Shown one piece after another: positions 40,342-50,466 of a stretch of 64,000 bases of DNA. Within the stretch, counting starts at the first letter, position 1. Each line of letters opens with the position of its first letter. The translations under genes were made by a program, and so were the position numbers. The notes under the pieces were generated by a model. That model ran no database searches. It had not been told where the DNA came from and was given only the letters and a program-made list of their open reading frames with translations. This stretch comes from Lachnospiraceae bacterium (GTDB taxonomy: Bacteria; Bacillota; Clostridia; Lachnospirales; Lachnospiraceae), in the NCBI GenBank assembly GCA_014804675.1, contig JAAUZH010000004.1, forward strand, positions 1 to 64,000. Direction: 5' to 3'.

Positions 40342-42987
40342 GTGGCTGATTTAACACCAATGATGAAGCAGTACATGGAAACAAAGGAACAGTATAAGGA
40401 CTGTATTCTTTTCTACCGTCTGGGGGACTTCTACGAAATGTTCTTCGAGGATGCCATTACTGCTTCTAAGGAACTGGAAATTACATTAACCGGAAAAAGC
40501 TGCGGCTTGGAGGAAAGAGCCCCTATGTGCGGCATTCCCTATCATGCAGCGGACGGTTATTTAAATAAGCTTGTCTCCAAAGGCTATAAAGTAGCTATTT
40601 GTGAGCAGCTGGAGGATCCGAAGCTTGCAAAAGGAATCGTAAAGAGAGATGTGGTGCGCATCGTTACGCCGGGTACCAATCTGAATATGCAGGCATTGGA
40701 AGAAACCAAAAACAATTATCTGATGTGTGTCGTATATCTTTCCAATAAAATCGGCATATCGGTCATAGACATTACCACTGGAGATTTTTATGTGACAGAG
40801 GTGGATGATAATAAAAAACTGTTGGATGAAATCAACAAATTCATGCCTACGGAGATTGTGTGCAACGATGGCTTCCTGGTCAGCGGCATAGAGATTGATG
40901 ATTTAAAAGGAAGATTGAATATTACCATCTATCATCTGGATTCCTGGTATTTTGATGATGAGACATGTCAAAAGCTGCTGTTGAAGCACTTTAAGATAAG
41001 CACTATGACGGCCCTGGGCATAGATGATTTTCCGGCAGGTCTTATCAGCGCCGGAGCGGTGCTGCAATATTTATACGAAACCCAGAAAAGCTCCTTAAGC
41101 CATATTACTCATTTAAATCCTTATATTTCCAGCAAATATATGCTGTTAGACAGCTCCACAAGAAGGAATCTGGAGCTGGTGGAAACTTTGCGGGAAAAAC
41201 AGAAAAGAGGTTCTCTGTTATGGGTTTTGGACAAAACCAAGACCGCCATGGGAGCAAGAATGCTCCGTACCTATGTGGAGCAGCCCCTTGTGGAAAGAGA
41301 AGAAATCGAAAAACGGCTGGATGCCATAGAAGAATTAAACCAGAACATGGTCTGCCGGGACGAGCTTCGGGAATATTTGAATGCCATTTACGATTTGGAG
41401 AGGCTTCTGGGGAAAATCAGCTATAAAACAGCCAATCCAAGAGATTTGATTGCCTTTCGCAATTCTCTGGAAATGCTTCCCCATATAAGAACCGTTTTGG
41501 AGACATTTGATAAGCCTTTGCTAACTGATATCCGGCAGGGAATTGATGAACTGTCAGATATTTATACCTTGATTCAAAGGGCTATTGTGGAGGAGCCGCC
41601 CATAGCCATCAAAGAAGGCGGTATTATCAAAGAGGGCTTCCATGAGACGGTAGACAGTTTGAAACAGGCAAAGACCCAGGGGAAGACCTGGCTTGCCCAG
41701 CTTGAAAACGAAGACAGAGAGCGAACAGGCATTAAGAACTTAAAAGTGAAATACAATAAAGTATTCGGTTACTATTTTGAAGTGACCAATTCCTATAAGG
41801 CTCTGGTGCCGGAGGATTATATCCGAAAGCAGACATTAGCCAATGCGGAGCGGTATACTACGCCCAAACTAAAAGAGCTTGAGGATACGATTTTAAATGC
41901 GGAGGACAAGCTGTATGGGCTGGAATATGAGCTTTATTGCAGCATTCGTGACCAGATTGGCGATGCGGTAGAACGAATCCAGAAAACGGCCAAGGCTATT
42001 GCCCGGCTGGATGTATTTGCTTCCCTTGCCTATGTGGCAGAGCGGAATAATTATGTGCGTCCAAAACTGAATGAAAAAGGAACGATTCAAATCAAAGGCG
42101 GAAGGCATCCGGTAGTGGAAAAAATGATTGTAAACGATATGTTTATTGCCAACGATACCTTTTTGGACAGCGGAAAGAACTTGATTTCCGTTATTACCGG
42201 TCCCAATATGGCAGGAAAATCCACTTATATGCGTCAAAGCGCCCTGATTGTTTTAATGACACAGATAGGAAGTTTTGTTCCGGCAGCAAGTGCCGATATC
42301 GGTATTGTGGATCGGATATTTACAAGGGTTGGCGCTTCCGATGATTTGGCCAGCGGACAAAGTACCTTTATGGTGGAAATGAATGAAGTAGCCAATATTT
42401 TAAGGAATGCAACCGCAAACAGTCTTCTGATACTGGATGAAATCGGAAGAGGAACCTCTACCTTTGACGGGCTTTCCATTGCCTGGGCGGTTATTGAGCA
42501 TATCAGCAATAAAAGGCTGTTAGGGGCAAAAACCCTGTTTGCCACCCATTACCATGAGCTTACGGAACTGGAAGGCAAGATGCATAATGTAAATAACTAC
42601 TGCATTGCCGTAAAAGAAAAGGGAGACGATATTGTATTCCTCCGCCGGATTGTAAAGGGCGGCGCAGATAAAAGCTATGGTATTCAAGTGGCAAAGCTGG
42701 CAGGAGTGCCGGATGTGGTCATAGACCGGGCAAAGGAAATCGCAGAACAGATAAACGATAACGATATTACCCAAAAGGTTCAGATGATTTCGGTAGATAC
42801 AAAGCAGGATAAGAAAAAGGTAAAATCCTATGATCAGGTGGATTTGGACCAGATGACCCTGTTTGATACGGTAAAGGATGAGGACATCATCAGGGAGCTT
42901 TCCCAGGTGGATATTTCAAATCTGACTCCTTTGGATGCTTTGAATACCTTATACAAGCTGCAGAATCTGGTGAAAAACCGTTGGTAG
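40342..42987 (+). CDS. mutS: DNA mismatch repair protein MutS
   Basis: 881 residues from GTG 40342, AGGAG 11 bp upstream. Domain I has the mismatch-reading motif GDFYEMFFEDA (Phe-x-Glu), then MutS II-IV, and the ABC ATPase with Walker A GPNMAGKSTYMRQ (about 620), DDLASGQSTFMVEM (signature) and ILDEIGRGTSTFDG (Walker B). The C-terminal tail has DQVDLDQMTLFDT, a likely beta-clamp or MutL contact. Recognises mispairs and recruits MutL, encoded 44 bp downstream. TATAAT at 40262 may be its promoter. Confidence 0.97.
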   Translation: MADLTPMMKQYMETKEQYKDCILFYRLGDFYEMFFEDAITASKELEITLTGKSCGLEERAPMCGIPYHAADGYLNKLVSKGYKVAICEQLEDPKLAKGIVKRDVVRIVTPGTNLNMQALEETKNNYLMCVVYLSNKIGISVIDITTGDFYVTEVDDNKKLLDEINKFMPTEIVCNDGFLVSGIEIDDLKGRLNITIYHLDSWYFDDETCQKLLLKHFKISTMTALGIDDFPAGLISAGAVLQYLYETQKSSLSHITHLNPYISSKYMLLDSSTRRNLELVETLREKQKRGSLLWVLDKTKTAMGARMLRTYVEQPLVEREEIEKRLDAIEELNQNMVCRDELREYLNAIYDLERLLGKISYKTANPRDLIAFRNSLEMLPHIRTVLETFDKPLLTDIRQGIDELSDIYTLIQRAIVEEPPIAIKEGGIIKEGFHETVDSLKQAKTQGKTWLAQLENEDRERTGIKNLKVKYNKVFGYYFEVTNSYKALVPEDYIRKQTLANAERYTTPKLKELEDTILNAEDKLYGLEYELYCSIRDQIGDAVERIQKTAKAIARLDVFASLAYVAERNNYVRPKLNEKGTIQIKGGRHPVVEKMIVNDMFIANDTFLDSGKNLISVITGPNMAGKSTYMRQSALIVLMTQIGSFVPAASADIGIVDRIFTRVGASDDLASGQSTFMVEMNEVANILRNATANSLLILDEIGRGTSTFDGLSIAWAVIEHISNKRLLGAKTLFATHYHELTELEGKMHNVNNYCIAVKEKGDDIVFLRRIVKGGADKSYGIQVAKLAGVPDVVIDRAKEIAEQINDNDITQKVQMISVDTKQDKKKVKSYDQVDLDQMTLFDTVKDEDIIRELSQVDISNLTPLDALNTLYKLQNLVKNRW

Positions 42988-43031
42988 GATGGCAAAAATT
43001 ATAAGCATAAGTGGAAAAATAGGAGAAAATC

Positions 43032-45044
43032 ATGGCAGTCATTCATGTATTAGATGAAATAACCGTAGACAAAATAGCGGCTGGAGAAGTTGTGGAACGT
43101 CCCTCCAGCGTAGTAAAGGAGCTGGTAGAAAATTCCATAGATGCAGGGGCTGACATTATCACGGTGGAAATAAAGGATGGAGGCACCAGCTTAATCCGGG
43201 TAACCGATAACGGTTCCGGCATTGAAAAGGGTCAGATAACAAAGGCATTTTTAAGACATGCTACAAGCAAGATTCAGACAGAAGAGGATTTAGAGACGAT
43301 TCATAGCCTTGGGTTTCGGGGAGAAGCTCTTTCCAGCATCAGCGCAGTCTGTCAGGTGGAGCTGATTACAAAGATTTCCGCTGCTTTTGTAGGCACCCGG
43401 ATTCAATGCAACGGCGGCAGAATGGAGGAGCCGGAGGATGTAGGCGCTCCGGACGGCACTACAGTGGTTGCCAGAAATATATTTTTTAACACGCCTGCCA
43501 GAAGAAAGTTTTTAAAGACAAATATGACAGAAGCCGGATATATCGGTGACCTGATGCAAAGAATAGCTTTATCAAAACCAGATATTTCCTTTAAATTCAT
43601 AAGCAACGGACAGACGAAATTCTATACATCAGGAAACGGGGATGTGGCGGAAATCATTTACCGCCTGTATGGAAAGGAAGCTGCTGCTAACTTAATTCCC
43701 ATAGAAGCGGAAATGGAAGGAATCCAGATAAAGGGATACTTAGGAAAGCCTGTGCTGAACAGAGCCTCCAGAACTTTTGAAATTTTTTTCGTCAATGGAA
43801 GATATGTAAAGAGCCGTCTGTTTTCCGCAGCCTTAGAGGAAGGCTGCAGGCAGTATGTCATGCAGCATAAATATCCCTTTGCAGTGCTTTATTTTACCAT
43901 TGATACCAGACGGATTGATGTAAATGTCCATCCAACCAAAATGGAAATCCGGATTACCGGACCGGAAACTATAGGAAAGTTTTTTTCGGAAGCAGTAAAG
44001 GATGCCATGTCCCATAAGGATTTCATTCCCCGGATTATGGAGGAAGAAAAAGAGACAAGGAAAGAAGCTGCTGCAAGAGAGCGGCTTTTAACGAAAGAAA
44101 TTCCGGAGCCCTTTGAAACCAAACGGGCTGGAAGGGTGGCAGAAGCACCGTCCTATCAGACCGTTGCCGGAACTCAGAAAGAGTATTATAAGGAAACAGA
44201 TAATAAAGAGATAGATGCTAAAGAGACAGGGGATAAGACAGGGACACCTAAAACAAATGCAGAATTGTTTTTTGAAGACTTTCAACCAGAACAGCCCATA
44301 CAGAATACGGCTTCAACAAAAGTATTTGGTATGGAGGAGCCCTCTAAGCTGGGAAAGGAAGAAAATATCCATTCCAATATTATTAAGCAGAAGGATCAGA
44401 TCCTTGTGGATACAAGCGAACAGCTGAATCTGTTTGACGATTCCTTTTTTAACGATGAGGCAAAGGAGGAATACAGGATTCTTGGGCAGATTTTTAAAAC
44501 CTATTGGCTTGTGACCTTAAAGGATAAGCTGTATATCATTGACCAGCATGCCGCTCATGAAAAAGTTATGTATGAGATATTCATGAAGAAATTGAAAGAA
44601 GGAACAGTGGAAGCCCAGCTATTGAATCCTCCTGTCATAGTTACCTTATCGGACAAGGAGAAGGTTGTTTTAAAAGACTATGAGGAGCATTTTTCTTCCA
44701 TGGGATTTGAAATAGAGGAGTTTGGCGGAGATGAATTTGCCCTCCGTGCAGTTCCTTCTAATTTGTACGGATATGGAGAAAAGGAGCTGTTTCTTGAGAC
44801 CATTGATGAATTGTTGGAATTTCCGGTAAAAGGGGATAATCATCTGATTTTACAAAAGCTTGCCAGCATGTCCTGCAAGGCTGCCGTAAAAGGAGGACAG
44901 GATTTGTCCATGGAGGAAGCAAAGGAACTGGTGGATACGTTGTTTACGTTGGAGAACCCATATCACTGTCCTCATGGCAGGCCTACCATTATTTCCATGT
45001 CCAAATATGAGATAGAGAAAAAATTTAAAAGGATCGTATCATGA
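43032..45044 (+). CDS. mutL: DNA mismatch repair protein MutL
   Basis: 670 residues, with AGGAGA upstream. GHKL ATPase motifs: KELVENSIDAGAD, VTDNGSGI, HATSKI, LGFRGEALSSI, FFNTPARRKFL. A charged linker (about 340-460) leads to the C-terminal dimer domain with the endonuclease motif DQHAAHEKVMYE (about 508-519) and CPHGRPT near the end. The DQHAxxE motif and CPHGRP predict an active latent endonuclease, normal for bacteria lacking MutH. The next gene overlaps by 4 bp. Confidence 0.97.
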   Translation: MAVIHVLDEITVDKIAAGEVVERPSSVVKELVENSIDAGADIITVEIKDGGTSLIRVTDNGSGIEKGQITKAFLRHATSKIQTEEDLETIHSLGFRGEALSSISAVCQVELITKISAAFVGTRIQCNGGRMEEPEDVGAPDGTTVVARNIFFNTPARRKFLKTNMTEAGYIGDLMQRIALSKPDISFKFISNGQTKFYTSGNGDVAEIIYRLYGKEAAANLIPIEAEMEGIQIKGYLGKPVLNRASRTFEIFFVNGRYVKSRLFSAALEEGCRQYVMQHKYPFAVLYFTIDTRRIDVNVHPTKMEIRITGPETIGKFFSEAVKDAMSHKDFIPRIMEEEKETRKEAAARERLLTKEIPEPFETKRAGRVAEAPSYQTVAGTQKEYYKETDNKEIDAKETGDKTGTPKTNAELFFEDFQPEQPIQNTASTKVFGMEEPSKLGKEENIHSNIIKQKDQILVDTSEQLNLFDDSFFNDEAKEEYRILGQIFKTYWLVTLKDKLYIIDQHAAHEKVMYEIFMKKLKEGTVEAQLLNPPVIVTLSDKEKVVLKDYEEHFSSMGFEIEEFGGDEFALRAVPSNLYGYGEKELFLETIDELLEFPVKGDNHLILQKLASMSCKAAVKGGQDLSMEEAKELVDTLFTLENPYHCPHGRPTIISMSKYEIEKKFKRIVS

Positions 45045-45982
45045 AAAAGAAGCTGATTATATTAGCCGGGCCTACCGGTGTGGGAAAAACAGAATTATCC
45101 ATAACATTAGCAAAGCAAATCGGCGGAGAAATCATCTCCGCCGATTCTATGCAGGTGTACCGGCATATGGATATCGGTTCTGCAAAAATAAAAAAAGAGG
45201 AAATGAAAGGAATTCCCCATTACCTGATAGACTGCTTAAGTCCTTTTGAGGAATTTTCGGTGCGGGTATTTCAGGATTTGGCAAAGGAAGCCTTGGAGGC
45301 TGTTTATGCAAAGGGGAAGGTTCCCATTGTAGTAGGCGGAACCGGCTTTTATATTCAGGCACTGCTATATGACATTGATTTTACGGAAAATGATGACAAT
45401 ATGGAAGTCCGCATGGAATTAGAGCGTATAGCACAGGAAAAAGGCGCTCATTTCCTTCATGAAATGCTTGGGGAAATCGATTCTAAGGCAGCGGAAGAAA
45501 TTCATGAAAATAACGTAAAGCGGGTCATTCGCGCCATTGAATATTACAGGCTGACAAATGAGAAGATTTCAGAGCACAATGAGCTTCAAAGACAAAAAGA
45601 ATCTCCTTATGATGCGTCATTTTTCGTGTTGACGGATGAAAGAGAAAGACTGTATAAGAACATTGACAAGCGTGTGGACCATATGCTTGCGGCTGGGCTT
45701 GTGGATGAGGTAAAAAGACTTAAGGATATGGGATGCCATCGGAATATGGTTTCCATGCAGGGGCTTGGGTATAAAGAGATACTGGGTTATCTGGATGGAG
45801 AATACGACTTGGATCAGGCGGTCTATCTGATTAAAAGGGATACCCGGCATTTTGCAAAAAGGCAGCTTACCTGGTTTCGGCGGGAGAAGAATGTGATTTG
45901 GATGGATAAAAGGATGTTTCAATATGATGAGGAGAAAATGATTGGGTTTATGGTGGAGAGGATTTTAGAGGGAAGCGGTTAG
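45041..45982 (+). CDS. miaA: tRNA dimethylallyltransferase
   Basis: 313 residues, ATG overlapping the mutL stop by 4 bp. Walker A GPTGVGKTELSI (about 8-19), SADSMQVYRHMDIGSAK, VVGGTGFYIQALLY and the C-terminal RHFAKRQLTWFRRE are diagnostic. It prenylates A37 of tRNAs, making i6A for MiaB. Coupling to mutSL is common in Firmicutes and Proteobacteria. Confidence 0.97.
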   Translation: MKKKLIILAGPTGVGKTELSITLAKQIGGEIISADSMQVYRHMDIGSAKIKKEEMKGIPHYLIDCLSPFEEFSVRVFQDLAKEALEAVYAKGKVPIVVGGTGFYIQALLYDIDFTENDDNMEVRMELERIAQEKGAHFLHEMLGEIDSKAAEEIHENNVKRVIRAIEYYRLTNEKISEHNELQRQKESPYDASFFVLTDERERLYKNIDKRVDHMLAAGLVDEVKRLKDMGCHRNMVSMQGLGYKEILGYLDGEYDLDQAVYLIKRDTRHFAKRQLTWFRREKNVIWMDKRMFQYDEEKMIGFMVERILEGSG

Positions 45983-46027
45983 TTCTACTTAAAATAATAT
46001 CTTAAGGAAAAAAACAAAAATATATGA

Positions 46028-46033
46028 TATAAT
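46028..46033 (+). promoter_or_regulatory. Probable -10 box of the YnbB-like gene
   Basis: TATAAT in an AT-rich context about 82 bp before the start codon. No good -35 is visible (AGGAAA at the expected spacing). Confidence 0.35.
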
Positions 46034-46114
46034 ATTGCAGGACATGAAAAATGAACCAAAAAACAGTAACACATTCTATAAACGATAGATGATAAAAATA
46101 AAACGGAGACAATC

Positions 46115-47407
46115 ATGAAAGAATCCATTCACACCAAAGACTTATACAAATCTATGGGCATTGACCAGGATGTTTATGCATATGGAGAAAAAATAGAAGG
46201 AGACTTGGTACAACGCTTTCAAGCCATTGACGAAACAGCAGAATACAACCAGCTAAAGGTCATAAAAGCCATGCAGGAAGCCAAGGTAAGTGAAGCCTGC
46301 CTCCTTGGCACTACCGGATACGGTTACAATGATTTAGGAAGAGATACGTTAGAACAGGTATATGCAAAGCTGTTCCATTGCGAAGATGCTCTTGTGCGCC
46401 CACAGATTACCTGCGGCACTCATGCCCTGACCCTGGCTCTCATGTCAAACCTGCGTCCGGAGGATGAACTGCTTTCTCCTGTGGGAAAGCCTTACGATAC
46501 ATTAGAGGAAGTCATTGGCATACGTCCTTCCAAGGGCTCCTTAGCAGAGTACGGCATCACTTACCGCCAGGTAGATTTACTGGAGGATGGCGGCTTTGAC
46601 TATGAAAGAATCCGTCATGCCATAAATGAACGCACAAGGCTTGTTACCATTCAGCGTTCCAAAGGCTACCAAACAAGGAAAACCTTATCGGTGGAACGGA
46701 TAGGAGAGCTGATTTCCTTTATCAAATCCATTAAGCCGGATGTGATCTGCATGGTGGATAACTGCTATGGAGAATTTGTGCAGCGGATAGAGCCTACAGA
46801 TGTGGGAGCGGATATGATCGTAGGCTCCCTTATTAAAAATCCAGGCGGGGGACTTGCACCTATTGGCGGGTATATTGCAGGAAAGAAGGAATGTGTGGAA
46901 AATGCAGCATTCCGTCTGACTTCTCCGGGGCTTGGAAAAGAGGTTGGCGCTTCCCTTGGGGTGACGGCTTCTTTTTATCAGGGACTGTTTCTGGCTCCTA
47001 CCGTAACGGCAAGCGCTTTAAAAAGCGCCATTTTTGCAGCTAATATTTACGAGAAGCTGGGATTTTTCGTAGTTCCCGGTTCTAAAGAGGAGCGATTTGA
47101 TATTATACAGGCAATTACCTTTGGAAAGGAGGAAGGCGTTACCGCTTTTTGCAGAGGCATACAGGCAGGTGCACCGGTAGACGGTTTTGTGACGCCGGAG
47201 CCTTGGGACATGCCAGGCTATGACAGCCCGGTAATTATGGCGGCTGGCGCTTTTGTATCCGGTTCTTCCATTGAGCTGAGCGCAGACGGACCCATTAAGC
47301 CGCCCTACAATGTATATTTTCAAGGAGGTCTTACCTGGCAGCATGGAAAATTCGGAATTCTAAAAACTCTACAGGAAATGAAAAATTGTGGCTTAATCCG
47401 CCTTTAG
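46115..47407 (+). CDS. YnbB-like PLP enzyme (aluminium resistance/methionine gamma-lyase-like family)
   Basis: 430 residues, with CGGAGA upstream. Fold-type I PLP enzyme: GTTGYGYNDLGRDTLEQVYA, the aldimine-lysine stretch VGSLIKNPGGGLAPIGGYIAG (Lys about 241), IQRSKGYQTRKTL and SSIELSADGPIKPPY. This is the family annotated as aluminium resistance protein or methionine gamma-lyase-like; the true substrate is unsettled. In Bacillus ynbB also lies just after miaA. Cytoplasmic. Confidence 0.88.
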   Translation: MKESIHTKDLYKSMGIDQDVYAYGEKIEGDLVQRFQAIDETAEYNQLKVIKAMQEAKVSEACLLGTTGYGYNDLGRDTLEQVYAKLFHCEDALVRPQITCGTHALTLALMSNLRPEDELLSPVGKPYDTLEEVIGIRPSKGSLAEYGITYRQVDLLEDGGFDYERIRHAINERTRLVTIQRSKGYQTRKTLSVERIGELISFIKSIKPDVICMVDNCYGEFVQRIEPTDVGADMIVGSLIKNPGGGLAPIGGYIAGKKECVENAAFRLTSPGLGKEVGASLGVTASFYQGLFLAPTVTASALKSAIFAANIYEKLGFFVVPGSKEERFDIIQAITFGKEEGVTAFCRGIQAGAPVDGFVTPEPWDMPGYDSPVIMAAGAFVSGSSIELSADGPIKPPYNVYFQGGLTWQHGKFGILKTLQEMKNCGLIRL

Positions 47408-47577
47408 CTGTCGAAAAAAAAACAACAAAGTTTATATACAGAACTTTTTTCTTGTGCTAAAATAAGGAAGTAGCTTTTGGAAAGCTGCATACAAAAGATT
47501 GTGACAGTGAAAGAATAAGGCACAAGATATATTGAGAAATCCAGGCGCCTGTTGGCATCTGGAATGTTGGAGGTACC

Positions 47578-47817
47578 ATGAAAGGAAAAAATAACTGGGC
47601 CTGCTTTCTGATGATTTTGTCTGGTATTGTCATAGGCGGATTTATCGGAAGCCTGTTCCCTGATACATTCTTAAATTACGGTCAGACCTTTGGTATGGAT
47701 ACACCCTTTGTATTGAATCTGGGAATACTGGTTCTTACCTTTGGATTAAATGTAAAAATCACAATGGCAAGCATTATCGGCATTGTGATTGCCATTATTA
47801 TTTATCGGTTTTTATAA
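47578..47817 (+). CDS. DUF4321 family small membrane protein
   Basis: 79 residues, with GGAGGT upstream. Two membrane helices (about 8-26 and 43-78) around a short loop GSLFPDTFLNYGQTFGMDTP. The pattern matches DUF4321, a small membrane family that often precedes radC or maf in Clostridia. Function unknown. The 170-bp gap before it holds a possible hairpin (about 47475-47490), a TCCAG/CTGGA dyad (47541-47564) and no gene. Confidence 0.8.
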   Translation: MKGKNNWACFLMILSGIVIGGFIGSLFPDTFLNYGQTFGMDTPFVLNLGILVLTFGLNVKITMASIIGIVIAIIIYRFL

Positions 47818-47848
47818 TTCCCGGCTTTTACGGAGAGCATAAAAGGGA

Positions 47849-48544
47849 ATGGAAATGGATAAGAACAAAGAAACGGTTTGTAAAATGGACATGCCTTATG
47901 AGCGCTTTATAAAGCTGGGGCCTGAAAGCTTGTCAGACAGAGAGCTGTTGGCCATTATCCTAAGGACTGGCTCAAAGGGAGAAAACGCTATGGAGCTGGC
48001 AGGGCATGTGCTGGAGCTTGCCGGAGCGGATATGGGGCTTTTAGGGCTGCACCATATTGATATCAGGCAGCTGCAAAGCATAAAGGGAATCGGAATTGTA
48101 AAAGCTGTTAAGATAAAGTGTATGGCAGAAGTGTCCAATCGGATTTCCATGACGAAGGCCAAAAAGAATATTTGTTTTCAGTCGCCGGATACAGTGGCGG
48201 ATTATTACATGGAAAAATTAAGGCATAAGGAAAAAGAACATGCCATGTTTTTGTATCTGGACACAAAGGGACATCTGATCGAAGAGGTCTGTATGACCAT
48301 TGGCAGCGCAAGAGAATCCGTAGTGTGCGTCAGGGATATTATGAGAAAGGCATTGTTAGTAAATGCAACTTCTTTTATTATGCTTCACAACCATCCCAGC
48401 GGCGATTGTCATCCCAGCAGCGAGGATAAGCTGATTACACAAAAGCTGTTGAAGGCTTCTGCTTTGATGGATATGGATTTTTTAGACCATATTATTATCG
48501 GGGATAAAACATATTTAAGCTTTAAAGAGCAAAAACTTTTATAA
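47849..48544 (+). CDS. radC: RadC family JAB/MPN-domain protein
   Basis: 231 residues. A helix-hairpin-helix (about 22-90: SLSDRELLAIILRTGSKGENAMEL, then SIKGIGIVKAVKIKCMAE) precedes the JAMM metalloprotease-like domain with the motif LHNHPSGDCHPSSEDK (about 180-196). The metal ligands (HxH and Asp) are present. RadC/YeeS proteins were once tied to DNA repair; the role is unproven. ATG 47849 has AAAGGGA 4 bp away, so ATG 47855 is possible. It precedes mreB, the usual order. Confidence 0.92.
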   Translation: MEMDKNKETVCKMDMPYERFIKLGPESLSDRELLAIILRTGSKGENAMELAGHVLELAGADMGLLGLHHIDIRQLQSIKGIGIVKAVKIKCMAEVSNRISMTKAKKNICFQSPDTVADYYMEKLRHKEKEHAMFLYLDTKGHLIEEVCMTIGSARESVVCVRDIMRKALLVNATSFIMLHNHPSGDCHPSSEDKLITQKLLKASALMDMDFLDHIIIGDKTYLSFKEQKLL

Positions 48545-48586
48545 CAAAGGAAATAGAAAAGGAACCAAAAGGAAAGGAGAAGTACA

Positions 48587-49606
48587 ATGGCTTCAAGTGC
48601 ATATGGTATCGATTTAGGTACTTGCAATATTAAAATTTTCGGAAAGGGAGAGGATTCGATTTTTACATCCAAAAATATGATAGCAATCGAAAATAAAAAT
48701 TATTTGTTTGCTTATGGCGATGATGCTTTTGATATGTATGAGAAAGCGCCAAGCAACATCCACATTTCCTATCCTCTTTCCAACGGGGTGATTGCGGATA
48801 TTAAGAATATGCAGACACTGATTAAATGTTATATTACAGATTTATGTAAGGGAAATGTAAAACCGGCAGATTATTTTATTGCAGTGCCTACCGATGTGAC
48901 GGAAGTAGAGAAAAGGGCATTTTACGATTTGGTAAAAAATGCAAATGTGAAAGCAAAAAAAGTCATGGTAGTGGAAAAGGCGGTGGCAGACGGCCTTGGA
49001 CTTGATATTGACGTAAAGAATTCCCAGGGCGTTTTAGTAGTGGATATCGGTTTTGACACTACGGAAATTTCCATCTTATCCCTGGGAGGAATCGTGCTGA
49101 GCAAGCTGATTAAGGTTGGCGGACAGAAATTCGATGATGCCATCCGCAATATTGTAAGACGGGAATACAATCTGATTATAGGAGGGAAGACAGCGGAAAA
49201 GGTAAAGATTTCCCTTGGCGAGATGGAAGAAAAAAATGCCGGCGCCATCGTGTATGGCAGGGACATTGTAACTGGCCTTCCGGTTGAGCGGGAAATTCCG
49301 GCAGATCTGGTTCATGAAGCTTTAAGAGAACACTTTGATGTAATCATAGACAATATCAAGGTTATACTGGAAAGGACTCCGCCAGAGCTTGCGGCAGATA
49401 TTTACAGACACGGTCTTTATGTAACCGGAGGCGCCTGTCAGGTAAACGGCCTGGCGGAGCTTTTGAGCAAAGGAACCGGCTTAAAGGTAAATATGGCGGA
49501 AAATCCAATTGAAAGTGTGGCAATCGGACTTTCCAAAATAATCAAGGACGAAAATTATCGTTCGGTAGCTTATTCCATTCAGGGCATGGGTAACGGAGGA
49601 AAGTAA
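48587..49606 (+). CDS. mreB: Rod-shape actin homologue MreB
   Basis: 339 residues, with AAAGGAGAAG upstream. Actin-fold motifs: phosphate 1 GIDLGTCNIKIF, VPTDVTEVEKRAFYDL, phosphate 2 VLVVDIGFDTTEISIL and the adenosine loop LYVTGGACQVNGLAELL. It forms membrane filaments that steer elongation-phase wall synthesis with MreC, MreD, PBP2 and RodA, all encoded next. The sequence is a diverged clostridial type, without the E. coli C-terminal pattern. Confidence 0.93.
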   Translation: MASSAYGIDLGTCNIKIFGKGEDSIFTSKNMIAIENKNYLFAYGDDAFDMYEKAPSNIHISYPLSNGVIADIKNMQTLIKCYITDLCKGNVKPADYFIAVPTDVTEVEKRAFYDLVKNANVKAKKVMVVEKAVADGLGLDIDVKNSQGVLVVDIGFDTTEISILSLGGIVLSKLIKVGGQKFDDAIRNIVRREYNLIIGGKTAEKVKISLGEMEEKNAGAIVYGRDIVTGLPVEREIPADLVHEALREHFDVIIDNIKVILERTPPELAADIYRHGLYVTGGACQVNGLAELLSKGTGLKVNMAENPIESVAIGLSKIIKDENYRSVAYSIQGMGNGGK

Positions 49607-50466
49607 TGAGACGGCGAAAAGCAAAGTTTACCATACCAAGTAAATATTTATTATTGCTTTTAACCGCTTTTTGTGTCATTGTCATGGCAATTACCTTTAC
49701 TACTGATTTTTTTGCAGGTCCCTTAAGCAGTCTGGCAGGATTTGTGATAGTGCCTTTTCAGAAAGGAATCAGCAGCGTAGGTTCATGGCTGACGGACCGC
49801 TCTGATGAGCTTGGACAGCTTAAGGATGTATTAAAGGAAAATAAAGAGCTTCAGGCTGAAATTGACAGACTTACCATTGAAATCAATGGTCTGCAGCAGG
49901 ACCGGTATGAATTAAGCAATTTAAGAGATTTGTACAGTCTGGATAATCAATACAGCGATTATGAAAAGATTGGAGCAAGAGTCATTGGAAAGGATGCCGG
50001 AAACTGGTTCAATACCTTTGTTCTGGACAAAGGAGAAAAAGACGGCATAGAAGTGGATATGAACGTCATGGCAGGAAGCGGACTGGTAGGAAGAGTCATT
50101 GACGTAGGTCCCAACTGGTGTAAGGTCATTTCCATCATAGATGACAAATCCAATGTGAGCGGTATGATTCTTTCCACCTCGGACCGGATGATCGTTTCCG
50201 GAGACTTAGAACTTATGAACAGCGGAATGATTCGTTTTTCACAGCTTTTAAACTCGGAAGGAACGGTAAAGGAAGGGGATAAAGTAGTTACCTCCTATAT
50301 CAGCAATAAATTTCTTCCGGGTATCTTAATTGGATACATAGGAGAAATCAATTCGGATGAGAATAATCTGACTTGTTCGGGAACCATCATTCCAGCAGCG
50401 GATTTTGAGCATTTGGAAGAAGTTTTGATTATTTTAACAAAAAAGGATCAGATAGATGAAGAATAA
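49606..50466 (+). CDS. mreC: Rod-shape protein MreC
   Basis: 286 residues, start overlapping the mreB stop by one base, GGAGG upstream. A basic N-terminus and membrane helix (about 14-36), a coiled coil (about 68-108: LKDVLKENKELQAEIDRLTIEI) and two beta-barrel domains with VIGKDAGNWFNTFVLDKGEKDGIEVDMNV. It is the extracytoplasmic scaffold that activates PBP2. mreD overlaps its end by 11 bp. Confidence 0.93.
   Translation: MRRRKAKFTIPSKYLLLLLTAFCVIVMAITFTTDFFAGPLSSLAGFVIVPFQKGISSVGSWLTDRSDELGQLKDVLKENKELQAEIDRLTIEINGLQQDRYELSNLRDLYSLDNQYSDYEKIGARVIGKDAGNWFNTFVLDKGEKDGIEVDMNVMAGSGLVGRVIDVGPNWCKVISIIDDKSNVSGMILSTSDRMIVSGDLELMNSGMIRFSQLLNSEGTVKEGDKVVTSYISNKFLPGILIGYIGEINSDENNLTCSGTIIPAADFEHLEEVLIILTKKDQIDEE

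Noticed and set aside
47541..47564. Possible tRNA-like or riboswitch structure before the DUF4321 gene
   Set aside because: Only a 5-bp TCCAG/CTGGA dyad; no tRNA arms and no known aptamer pattern.
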